Assembly (NCBI GenBank): GCA_021819535.1
Contig: JAKAQU010000222.1
Span: forward strand, 1 to 5,392
Source: Pseudomonadota bacterium
Lineage (GTDB): Bacteria > Pseudomonadota > Alphaproteobacteria > Acetobacterales > Acetobacteraceae
Length of the DNA stretch: 5,392 bases
Reading direction: 5' to 3'
In this document: positions 1 through 4,790 of the stretch, one piece after another
Layout of the letters: each line of letters begins with the position of its first letter
Position numbering within the stretch: the first letter of the stretch is position 1
Program-made: the position numbers and the translations under genes
Notes under the pieces: generated by a model
The model's database searches: none
What the model saw: the letters and a program-made list of their open reading frames with translations, nothing else
What the model was told of the DNA's origin: nothing

Positions 1-101
1 ATGACCACTCCCGCAAAACAAAAACGCCCCCACCCCCGCCAGCGCCGTGAATCGCGTGCATCGCTCCTGCCAAAAACGTAGTTATTGGAGGTGTCCAATT
101 T
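1..101. other. Edge of an unidentified, possibly mobile, segment
   Basis: No convincing gene is visible here. On the plus strand one frame is open from base 1 to a TAG at 79-81 (26 codons, very basic). Another is open from base 3 to a TGA at 48-50 and is proline-rich at its end. Either could be the C-terminal tail of a gene entering from the left. The sequence GGTGTCCAATTTTTACCCC (90-108) runs straight into the 3' end of pcaB and resembles, from memory, insertion-sequence termini. No matching second end, target duplication or transposase domain can be seen inside the window, so this is only a suggestion. Confidence 0.25.
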
Positions 102-1454
102 TTACCCCTGGTGGCAGGCGGCGAGCACGCGGTCGATGAAGGCGTCGCTGCTGCCGAGATAGCGCGCCGGATCGGTGAGGGTTGCAAGCTCGGCGGCATC
201 GAGCCGGGCCGCGATCTCAGGGATCTCGGCGAGCGCGGCAGCGAGCGGGATCGCCCCGCTCCGGGCGCGATCGCAGGCGGCCTGCACGGCGTGATGCGCG
301 GCTTCGCGGCCGAAGAGCGGGGCAAGCCCCATCATCACCGCCTCGGCGACGATCAGCCCGCCGGTCGCCTCCAGATTCTGGCGCATTCTCGCCGCATCGA
401 CGATCATCCCCTCGGCGATGAAAAGCGCATGGCGAACGGCACCATGGGCGAGCACGAAAGCCTGCGGCAGCGCCAGCGGCTCGGCCTGCCAGGGGCCGGT
501 CGCGCGCTCGAAATCCTGCGCCATCGCGCCCTGCATCAACGGCACCAGCGCCTGCACCCCGCGCATCGCGGCGAGCACGTATTCGGCCGCGATCGGGTTG
601 CGCTTTTGCGGCATGGTGGAGGAGGAACCGCGGCCCGGCGCATGCGGCTCCGCCACTTCGCCAAGCTCGGTCTGGGCAAGAAGGATGATGTCGGTTGCGA
701 ATTTGCCGAGGCTGCCGCAGAGAAGGCCGAGAAACCCGACCGCCTCGGCCAAGCCCTCGCGGCGCACATGCCAAGGAAGCCATGGCGCGCCGAGCGCGAG
801 TTCGCCCGCAAGGCCCTCGAGCACGGCGATGCCATGCTCGCCGAGCGAGGCGAGCGTTCCCGCAGCCCCCCCGAATGACACTAGCTCGACGCGCGGGCGG
901 AGCTGATCGAGCCGTTCGACATGAGAGATCAGCGGTGCCAGCCAGACCGCGCATTTGAGGCCGAAGGTGATCGGCAGCGCGTGTTGCAGATGCGTCCGCC
1001 CAGCCATCACCGTCGCGCGATGCGTCTCCGCCTGTTCGGCCAGCGCCGCGATCAGGTGAAGAAGATCGGAGCGCAAGAGGGCGAGCCCGGCCTTGACCTG
1101 GAGCGCGACCGCGGTATCGAGAATATCCTGTGTTGTCGCCCCCCAATGCGTCCAGCGCCCCGCCTCCGGGCCGGCGGCGCGCGAGAGGGCGGCGACCAGC
1201 CCGACCACGGGATAGCCGACATTGCGCACACTCGCCGGCAGGCCCGAAAGATCGAGCCGATCGGTGCGCGCGGCCGCAGTGATCGCCTCGGCGGCGGCGT
1301 CAGGGATCAGCCCGAGCCGCGCCTCGACGCGGGCCAGCGCCGCTTCGACGTCGAGCATGCGCTGAATGAGCGCCTGCTCATCGAACACTGCCCGCATGGT
1401 GTCCGAGCCATAAAGTGTTCCAAAAACCGGACTGTCGGCGGGATTGACGGCCAT
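102..1454 (-). CDS. pcaB: 3-carboxy-cis,cis-muconate cycloisomerase (PcaB)
   Basis: This cytoplasmic enzyme of the fumarase/aspartase superfamily converts 3-carboxy-cis,cis-muconate to 4-carboxymuconolactone in the protocatechuate branch of the beta-ketoadipate pathway. From the ATG at 1454 it is 450 aa, close to the family's usual length. Visible motifs, numbered from that ATG, are HWGATTQDILDT (about 103-114), GRTHLQHALP (about 152-161) and the superfamily signature GSSSTMPQKRNP (about 276-287). The end, YLGSSDAFIDRVLA, is typical of PcaB. An in-frame TTG at 1484 would add ten residues. The ATG is preferred because the extra residues do not look like the family N terminus, although neither start has a strong Shine-Dalgarno site. 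It is the last gene of the pca cluster, 186 bases after pcaG. The TAA stop lies in the sequence that may belong to a foreign segment, so the last few residues may not be original. Confidence 0.95.
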   Translation of the reverse strand: MAVNPADSPVFGTLYGSDTMRAVFDEQALIQRMLDVEAALARVEARLGLIPDAAAEAITAAARTDRLDLSGLPASVRNVGYPVVGLVAALSRAAGPEAGRWTHWGATTQDILDTAVALQVKAGLALLRSDLLHLIAALAEQAETHRATVMAGRTHLQHALPITFGLKCAVWLAPLISHVERLDQLRPRVELVSFGGAAGTLASLGEHGIAVLEGLAGELALGAPWLPWHVRREGLAEAVGFLGLLCGSLGKFATDIILLAQTELGEVAEPHAPGRGSSSTMPQKRNPIAAEYVLAAMRGVQALVPLMQGAMAQDFERATGPWQAEPLALPQAFVLAHGAVRHALFIAEGMIVDAARMRQNLEATGGLIVAEAVMMGLAPLFGREAAHHAVQAACDRARSGAIPLAAALAEIPEIAARLDAAELATLTDPARYLGSSDAFIDRVLAACHQG

Positions 1455-1491
1455 GGCGCTCAGAAGACCCGCAAGAATAGACAATAAAAAT

Positions 1492-1515
1492 CTTCTTTTT
1501 CTGAAGAAAAAGAAG
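1492..1515. repeat. AT-rich hairpin, diverged copy of the dispersed repeat
   Basis: This is a perfect 10-bp stem (CTTCTTTTTC with GAAAAAGAAG) around a TGAA loop, followed by CAAAAAGACT. It has the same plan as the repeats at 1594-1628 and 3755-3788: a 10-bp stem of a four-base end plus a T/A run, then C plus an A run plus ACT. On the minus strand it lies 38-61 bases upstream of the pcaB ATG, in its leader. Confidence 0.75.
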
Positions 1516-1563
1516 CAAAAAGACTGTCATTCCGTTCCCTTGGAGTAGCGAACTCCACGGAGC

Positions 1564-1586
1564 GGGCAGCGCCTGCGGCGCTGCCC
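1564..1586. terminator. GC-rich hairpin, possible attenuator or mRNA-processing stem
   Basis: This is a perfect 10-bp stem (GGGCAGCGCC with GGCGCTGCCC) around a TGC loop. It is the strongest structure in the pcaG-pcaB gap. Neither strand has a clean T run directly after it, so a classical intrinsic terminator is not well supported. It could reduce or process the transcript between pcaG and pcaB, or simply be the core of the composite repeat. Confidence 0.4.
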
Positions 1587-1593
1587 AACGAAT

Positions 1594-1628
1594 AAAAGTT
1601 TTTTGGTTCTTTTTTTTCAAAAAAGAAC
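1594..1628 (-). repeat. Dispersed hairpin repeat, copy 1
   Basis: This is a 35-base element with a 10-bp stem (GTTCTTTTTT 1606-1615 with AAAAAAGAAC 1619-1628) and an arm AAAAGTTTTTTG on the left. The reverse complement of 3755-3788 matches it at every position except the loop (TTC here, AC there). It starts 13 bases after the pcaG stop on the minus strand, so it may protect or end the pcaDHG transcript. Its AT-only stem would make a weak terminator. Confidence 0.8.
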
Positions 1629-1640
1629 AATTTTCTACCC

Positions 1641-2162
1641 CTAAAGTTCGAGAAACACGGTCTCGCCCGCGCCCTGGAGGCGGATATCGAGATGCCAATG
1701 TGCCGGCGCAACCTCATCCGCGAGCAATGTCGCGCGGCGGGCGGAATCGGCGATCGAGGCGAGCAGCGGGTCGGTTTCATTGCGTGGATCGCCGGCGAAA
1801 TAGAGCCGCGAGAAAAGCGGCTTCAGGATGCCGCGGGCATGAAGCGCGAGCGCCAGATGCGGCGCCTGCCAGGCATTGCCGCGCCCGGCGACGGGGCCGG
1901 GTTTCAGAGTGCGGAAGTGAAACCGCCCCTCCGTATCGCAGCGCGCGCGGCCGAAGCCGGGGAAGCGGTCATCGGCGGGCGGATCGGCCTGCCAGATTTC
2001 GACCGCGGCATCGGCGACCGCGTCTCCATCGCCATCGAGCACCCGCCCGCTGATGGTGATCGCCTCGCCGTTCGCGCCGAAGCGGGTGAGATCGGCCCAT
2101 TCCGGGTGTTCGATCAGGTGCCAGTAGGGGCCGATGGTCTGGTTCGGGGTCGCCGGCGGCAT
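1641..2162 (-). CDS. pcaG: Protocatechuate 3,4-dioxygenase, alpha subunit
   Basis: This is the alpha chain of the intradiol dioxygenase that cleaves protocatechuate to 3-carboxy-cis,cis-muconate. It lacks the iron ligands and pairs with PcaH to build the active site. The N terminus TPNQTIGPYWH (residues 5-15) matches the alpha-chain TPSQT.GPY motif. EIWQAD (55-60), APHLALALHARG (100-111) and the ending GETVFLEL are also typical. Arg110 in HARG is probably the substrate-carboxylate arginine of the family. At 173 aa it is shorter than the roughly 200 aa of Pseudomonas PcaG; the loop after EIWQAD is compact. The ATG at 2162 shares its A with the pcaH stop (TGATG), pointing to translational coupling and 1:1 synthesis. 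A longer in-frame reading to 2231 exists but has no family resemblance. The stop is TAG at 1643-1641. Confidence 0.95.
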   Translation of the reverse strand: MPPATPNQTIGPYWHLIEHPEWADLTRFGANGEAITISGRVLDGDGDAVADAAVEIWQADPPADDRFPGFGRARCDTEGRFHFRTLKPGPVAGRGNAWQAPHLALALHARGILKPLFSRLYFAGDPRNETDPLLASIADSARRATLLADEVAPAHWHLDIRLQGAGETVFLEL

Positions 2163-2866
2163 CAGGCGTTCTCCATCGGTGTCGCGGCACGCCCGCGGAG
2201 CACGATATCGAAGCGGTAGCCGAGCGCCCATTCCGGCTTCGTCAGCGCGATGTCGAACCGCGCGATCAGGCGTTCGCGCGCCGCGCGATCGGCGATCGCG
2301 AGATAGATCGGGTCGAGTTCGAGCAACGGGTCGCCGGGGAAATACATCTGGGTGATCAGGCGTTGGGCGAAGCCGGCGCCGAACAGCGAGAAATGGATAT
2401 GGTTCGGCCGCCAGGCATTGGGGTGGTTGCGCCAGGGATAGGAGCCGGGCTTGATCGAGACGAAGCGATAGCGCCCCTCTTCGTCGCTGAACACCCGGCC
2501 CTCGCCGTGGAAATTGGGGTCGAGCGGGGCGTCGTGCTGGTCGCCCGGATGATCGTACCGCCCGGCGGCGTTGGCCTGCCAGATTTCGACCATGGTGTGC
2601 GGGATGGGGCGCCCGTCCTCATCCATCACCCGGCCCTCGACGATGATCCGCTCGCCGAGCGCGGGCTTTCCGGCGAGCGTCGAAAGATCGGCGATGGCGG
2701 GGAAATGGTGAGGCGAAAAACGCGGCCCGCTCGCCTCGGTGAGTGTCGTCGGCACGGGGACGAGCGCGATTTTGGGATGGCGTTTCGCGGTGCTGCCATA
2801 GGAAGGCGTGTCATAGAGGGGCTGGCTGCCCGCGGCGGGGGTGCGGAAAAGTGCTGGATCGGGCAT
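2162..2866 (-). CDS. pcaH: Protocatechuate 3,4-dioxygenase, beta subunit
   Basis: This is the catalytic, non-haem Fe(III) chain of the intradiol dioxygenase. At 234 aa it has the usual length. The four expected iron ligands are visible: Tyr104 (in GRYDH), Tyr143 (in PGSYPW), His156 and His158 (in RPNHIHFS). Their spacing (39, 13, 2) equals that of the Pseudomonas putida ligands Tyr408, Tyr447, His460 and His462. Arg153, three residues before the first histidine, fits the conserved active-site arginine. The N-terminal KRHPKIALVPVPTTLTE segment is typical of beta chains. The ATG at 2866 follows a GAGAGG Shine-Dalgarno site that overlaps the pcaD stop, with a 14-nt gap between the genes. It overlaps pcaG by one base. 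By composition and fit it looks native and intact. Confidence 0.97.
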   Translation of the reverse strand: MPDPALFRTPAAGSQPLYDTPSYGSTAKRHPKIALVPVPTTLTEASGPRFSPHHFPAIADLSTLAGKPALGERIIVEGRVMDEDGRPIPHTMVEIWQANAAGRYDHPGDQHDAPLDPNFHGEGRVFSDEEGRYRFVSIKPGSYPWRNHPNAWRPNHIHFSLFGAGFAQRLITQMYFPGDPLLELDPIYLAIADRAARERLIARFDIALTKPEWALGYRFDIVLRGRAATPMENA

Positions 2867-2880
2867 CGCGACGCGGCCTC

Positions 2881-3657
2881 TCAGGGAATCGTGCCAAGGA
2901 AGGAGGAGATCGCCGAGCTTACCGCGTCGGGCCGCTCGATGGTCGGGATATGGGCGGCCTCTGGGATGACGGTAAGCGAGGCGCCGAGCGCTGCTTGCAG
3001 GGCTTTGGCACTGGCGACCGGGGTCGATTCGTCGAACGCGCCGACGATGACATGGGCGGGGAGCGCAAGCTTGGGGGTTTGGGCGCTGAAATCGGCGCCG
3101 GCGATGGCTTCCGCGGCGCCGGCATAGCCCTCGGGATCGGTGCGAAGCAGCATCTGGCGGAGGCCCAAGGCCGCTGGCTGGTCGCGAAACCCCGGCGTCA
3201 CCCAGCGCGCCATCACCGGCTCGACGACCGCCGCCATGCCGCCCGCGCGCACGAGGCGCGCCCGCTCGTGCCAGTTGGCCGGCGGCGCAATGACCATCGC
3301 CGTGTCGCAGAGAATGAGGCTCCGGACGCGGCCCGGCGCCTGCAACGCCATCGCCTGCGCGATCAACCCGCCGATCGAAAGCCCGGCGATATGGGCACTC
3401 GAGACCGAAAGCGCGTCGAGCGCGCCCAACACTTCGCGGGCCAGCGCCATCATGTCATAGGGGCCGGGTGTCACCGCACTCAGCCCATGGCCGCGCAAAT
3501 CCGGGCGAATGACACGATAGCGCGCCGCCAGCGCCTCCGCCTGCGCGTCCCAGACATGAAGCGAGGTGCCGAGCGAATGGAGCAGCACCAGCGGCGGCGC
3601 CCCGGCCGGCCCCGCCACCTGGACATGCGTCACAAGATCACCAACCAGAACGAACAT
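2881..3657 (-). CDS. pcaD: 3-oxoadipate enol-lactonase (PcaD)
   Basis: This is an alpha/beta-hydrolase that opens 3-oxoadipate enol-lactone to 3-oxoadipate, the last step before CoA activation. At 258 aa it is normal for the family, with no fusion to the PcaC decarboxylase as in PcaL proteins. Numbered from the chosen start: oxyanion region LLHSLG (about 25-30), DLRGHG (about 53-58), nucleophile elbow GLSIGG with Ser94, acid Asp209 in GAFDESTP, and His236 in EAAHIP. The ATG at 3657 has a strong GGAGGA site eight bases upstream and begins MFVLVGDLVTHVQVAG, as expected. An in-frame extension to 3708 lacks such support. It is the first gene of the pca transcript. Other alpha/beta-hydrolases look similar, but the neighbours make PcaD by far the best reading. 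Confidence 0.93.
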   Translation of the reverse strand: MFVLVGDLVTHVQVAGPAGAPPLVLLHSLGTSLHVWDAQAEALAARYRVIRPDLRGHGLSAVTPGPYDMMALAREVLGALDALSVSSAHIAGLSIGGLIAQAMALQAPGRVRSLILCDTAMVIAPPANWHERARLVRAGGMAAVVEPVMARWVTPGFRDQPAALGLRQMLLRTDPEGYAGAAEAIAGADFSAQTPKLALPAHVIVGAFDESTPVASAKALQAALGASLTVIPEAAHIPTIERPDAVSSAISSFLGTIP

Positions 3658-3754
3658 CGGCCAATTCCTCCCGCGCGCCAGCATCGCATCCCGGCCGCCG
3701 GCGTGCAATTGCGGCCAGCGCTGACGGGAAAGGGCGGAAGGGCTAAGGAGGGGT
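3658..3754 (-). promoter_or_regulatory. Upstream region of the pca cluster
   Basis: This is non-coding sequence before pcaD, 145 bases in all when counted to the end of the next gene at 3803. It contains the strong pcaD ribosome-binding site GGGAGGA (3666-3672, minus strand) and a GCAATTGC palindrome (3705-3712). A TTGCAC (3703-3708) 17 bases from GATGCT (3680-3685) is the only promoter-like pair. It is poor and would leave a very short leader. I see no clear PcaQ-type LysR site. The cluster may be transcribed from here or read through from the 77-aa gene upstream. Confidence 0.35.
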
Positions 3755-3788
3755 GTTCTTTTTTGTAAAAAAGAACCAAAAAACTTTT
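3755..3788 (+). repeat. Dispersed hairpin repeat, copy 2 (inverted relative to copy 1)
   Basis: This is a 10-bp stem (GTTCTTTTTT 3755-3764 with AAAAAAGAAC 3767-3776) with a two-base loop, followed by CAAAAAACTTTT. It is the reverse complement of 1594-1628 except in the loop. On the minus strand it lies 14 bases beyond the stop of the 77-aa gene, so it may also serve to end or protect that transcript. Confidence 0.8.
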
Positions 3789-3802
3789 GCTCGTCGGCGC
3801 GT

Positions 3803-4036
3803 TCAACGCAGCGGCATGAGCGTCGGGTGATTGGCGCCGGGGGTGACGGTGAGGATCTGGCCGCCGTCGCGGGCCGAGATCATCATCATGTCGCCGGGGG
3901 CGAGGAGATCGCCGGCGTCGCGGAAAAAACCGGGGGCGGTGACGTCGTCGAGGCGGTCGCCATCGGCCTTGTAGTGCCAGAGGGTGAAACCTTGAGCGTA
4001 GGAGAGCACCGAAAGATTGCGGGTGGCGAGCGCCAT
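3803..4036 (-). CDS. Small conserved protein of unknown function (phage-like?)
   Basis: This 77-aa protein starts MALATRNLSVLSYAQGFTLW and contains VTAPGFFRDAGDLLAPGDMMMISARDGG. From memory, short proteins with the NLSVL.YA.GFTLWHY pattern occur in alphaproteobacterial genomes and prophage regions, but I cannot assign a function. No signal peptide or membrane segment is visible. The pattern of hydrophobic and Gly/Asp residues suggests a small beta-rich fold. The start is well supported: AAGGA lies seven bases before the ATG, and a sigma70-like promoter (4147-4175) lies about 110 bases upstream. The leader can fold into two hairpins, one of which covers the ribosome-binding site. It is followed by the hairpin repeat at 3755-3788 and then pcaD on the same strand, with no obvious functional link to the pca genes. 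Confidence 0.75.
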   Translation of the reverse strand: MALATRNLSVLSYAQGFTLWHYKADGDRLDDVTAPGFFRDAGDLLAPGDMMMISARDGGQILTVTPGANHPTLMPLR

Positions 4037-4041
4037 GGAGG

Positions 4042-4064
4042 TTTCCTTTGCGCGTACAAGGAAA
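4042..4064 (-). promoter_or_regulatory. Leader stem covering the ribosome-binding site of the 77-aa gene
   Basis: In the minus-strand leader, TTTCCTT (complement of 4058-4064) can pair over 7 bp with AAGGAAA (complement of 4042-4048), leaving a nine-base loop. The second arm contains the AAGGA ribosome-binding site, so this fold would hide it and lower translation. Whether it forms, and what would open it, is inference. Confidence 0.4.
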
Positions 4065-4093
4065 GGGCCGCACCGGGGGGAGGTGCGGCCCTT
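4063..4093 (-). promoter_or_regulatory. GC-rich leader hairpin upstream of the 77-aa gene
   Basis: This is a perfect 12-bp inverted repeat (AAGGGCCGCACC with GGTGCGGCCCTT) around a GGGGGGA loop, lying 27 bases before the ATG at 4036. On the minus strand the hairpin is followed by TCCTTG, not by a long T run. It may be an attenuator-like or mRNA-stabilising structure, but it is not a textbook terminator. Its outer two base pairs share bases with the ribosome-binding-site stem, so the two structures adjoin and slightly compete. Confidence 0.55.
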
Positions 4094-4146
4094 CAGGTTG
4101 GGAAGAAGGAGGAACCAACGAGCGTAGTTCGCCCGTTGATGAGAGA

Positions 4147-4175
4147 CATATAAACCTTCAGTTGACGGCCGTCAA
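4147..4175 (-). promoter_or_regulatory. Sigma70-like promoter with palindromic -35, for the 77-aa gene
   Basis: On the minus strand, TTGACG (4175-4170) and TATATG (4152-4147) are separated by exactly 17 bases, a good housekeeping promoter for this GC-rich sequence. Transcription would start near 4140, giving a leader of about 100 bases. The -35 is one half of a perfect 14-bp palindrome, TTGACGGCCGTCAA (4162-4175). This is a possible operator for a dimeric repressor that would block RNA polymerase. Confidence 0.6.
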
Positions 4176-4231
4176 GACTATTTTCCTAAACATTTTGTCA
4201 TACCCCTGCCATGTATGCCGGGCATCTCGGA

Positions 4232-4612
4232 TCACGCGACGATGCCTTTCATGCGCAGCAGGAATTCCAGCCGCTCCAACGCCTCGCGCCAGAGCCGCCA
4301 ATCGCCGCGCTCGGTGGCGAAGGCGGGATTGGGCGCGGCCTGGCGCTCGCCCCATACGCGCAGGATGCGGGCGTGAACGAGATCGACGCGGCGGCGGCGA
4401 TAGAGGATGTCGAGGCATTTGACCACGTCGTCGGGCTCGCAGGGACGATTGACGCGGCCGATGCCAGCCCGCACCCGGGCGCCGTCGCGGCGCGCCATCA
4501 GCGCCGCCATGGTCCAGAACCAGGCCTCCTCGGCGCTCCGGAACGGGGTCGTGGGCGTGCGGGTGGCGCGGGCGGCGTGAGATGTCTCGGTCATAAGGGC
4601 AATGCTCGGCAT
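4232..4612 (-). CDS. Small basic conserved hypothetical protein
   Basis: This is a 126-aa, arginine-rich soluble protein. I do not recognise a named domain. The pattern FRSAEEAWFWTMAALMARRDGA (from about residue 24) and, later, PCEPDDVV (58-65), LYRRRRVDLVHARILRVWGER (from 70) and DWRLWREALERLEFLLRMKGIVA (from 104) look like a conserved, mostly helical protein that I associate from memory with Acetobacteraceae genomes. Basic helices would suit a nucleic-acid or protein-contact role, but this is only inference. The start ATG at 4612 has GAGGA nine bases upstream. A second in-frame ATG at 4594 has no good site. A third ATG (4617) in another frame opens only eight codons. It is transcribed away from the S24 regulator gene, across the tandem-repeat region, and is followed by the 77-aa gene, which has its own promoter. 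Confidence 0.75.
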   Translation of the reverse strand: MPSIALMTETSHAARATRTPTTPFRSAEEAWFWTMAALMARRDGARVRAGIGRVNRPCEPDDVVKCLDILYRRRRVDLVHARILRVWGERQAAPNPAFATERGDWRLWREALERLEFLLRMKGIVA

Positions 4613-4629
4613 GGCATGGTTTCCTCGTT

Positions 4630-4689
4630 GTCAGGTGGGCACGGGTCAGATGGGCACGGGTCAGATGGGCACGGGTCAGATGGGCACGG
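4630..4689. repeat. Four tandem 15-nt direct repeats
   Basis: Four head-to-tail copies of GTCAGATGGGCACGG start at 4630, 4645, 4660 and 4675. Copies 2-4 are identical and copy 1 has G for A at its sixth base. They lie 18 bases upstream of the 126-aa start, in its probable leader or promoter-proximal region. There are no spacers, so this is not a CRISPR. They may be a slippage-prone minisatellite or an array of protein-binding sites. Confidence 0.9.
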
Positions 4690-4705
4690 ACTAGGCGGGA
4701 ATTAA

Positions 4706-4720
4706 GAACAAAATAAGAAC
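4706..4720 (-). promoter_or_regulatory. LexA-box-like site, GTTC-N7-GTTC
   Basis: On the minus strand the sequence reads GTTCTTATTTTGTTC, an exact match to the GTTC-N7-GTTC LexA operator known from alphaproteobacteria. It sits between the divergent 126-aa gene and S24 regulator gene, 93 bases upstream of the 126-aa ATG and 143 bases upstream of the regulator ATG. The spacer is AT-rich, as is common in real boxes. By chance an eight-base pattern would be rare in 250 bases of intergenic DNA, though low-complexity AT sequence weakens that argument. Confidence 0.5.
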
Positions 4721-4758
4721 TACCTGCGATAGAAAAACCACGAATCGCGGCCTGCCGC

Positions 4759-4790
4759 AAGGGAATTAAGGTAAAATTTCCTATTCCCTT
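4759..4790. promoter_or_regulatory. Dyad AAGGGAAT/ATTCCCTT in the divergent control region
   Basis: The 8-bp arms (4759-4766 and 4783-4790) are separated by 16 bases that contain TAAAAT (4772-4777), a -10-like hexamer facing the S24 regulator. No good -35 is found 16-18 bases before it. GGGAATTAAG occurs here (4761-4770) and again at 4697-4706, next to the LexA-like box. The dyad and the repeated decamer could be operator sites for the adjacent regulator. Confidence 0.35.

Larger units (their letters stand above)
1488..1632. repeat. Composite hairpin element, MITE/REP-like, between pcaG and pcaB
   Basis: This is a non-coding block built of four inverted repeats. The two outer hairpins (1492-1515 and 1606-1628) have related flanks running inward: CAAAAAGACT on the left and, read on the minus strand, CAAAAAACTTTT on the right. 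The two ends therefore form imperfect terminal inverted repeats of about 35-40 bases. Between them lie a small hairpin (TGGAGT 1541-1546 with ACTCCA 1552-1557) and a strong GC hairpin (1564-1586). This symmetry suggests a palindromic dispersed repeat rather than a simple terminator. No direct target duplication is obvious at its edges. It fills most of the 186-base gap inside the pca cluster. Confidence 0.55.

Noticed and set aside
1..61. Minus-strand micro-ORF starting at 61 (MHAIHGAGGGGG...)
   Set aside because: It has low-complexity glycine content and an AGGAG only two bases from the ATG. There is no support for a real protein.
111..878. Plus-strand open frame of 255 codons opposite pcaB
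   Set aside because: It is antisense to a gene with clear PcaB motifs. Long open frames on the opposite strand are expected in GC-rich coding DNA, and the translation has no recognisable features.
1455..1484. TTG start extending PcaB by ten residues
   Set aside because: The extension does not resemble PcaB N termini. Any ribosome-binding site for it would lie inside the AT-rich hairpin. It is kept only as a possibility.
2363..3768. Long plus-strand open frames opposite pcaH and pcaD
   Set aside because: They are shadow frames rich in Arg/Gly/Ala. The minus-strand genes carry complete catalytic residue sets and good ribosome-binding sites.
4162..4190. Plus-strand promoter from the other half of the palindrome
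   Set aside because: No acceptable -10 hexamer occurs 16-18 bases downstream, and it would only produce transcript antisense to the 126-aa gene.
4630..4689. CRISPR array
   Set aside because: The 15-nt units are directly adjacent with no spacers, and no cas-like gene is visible.
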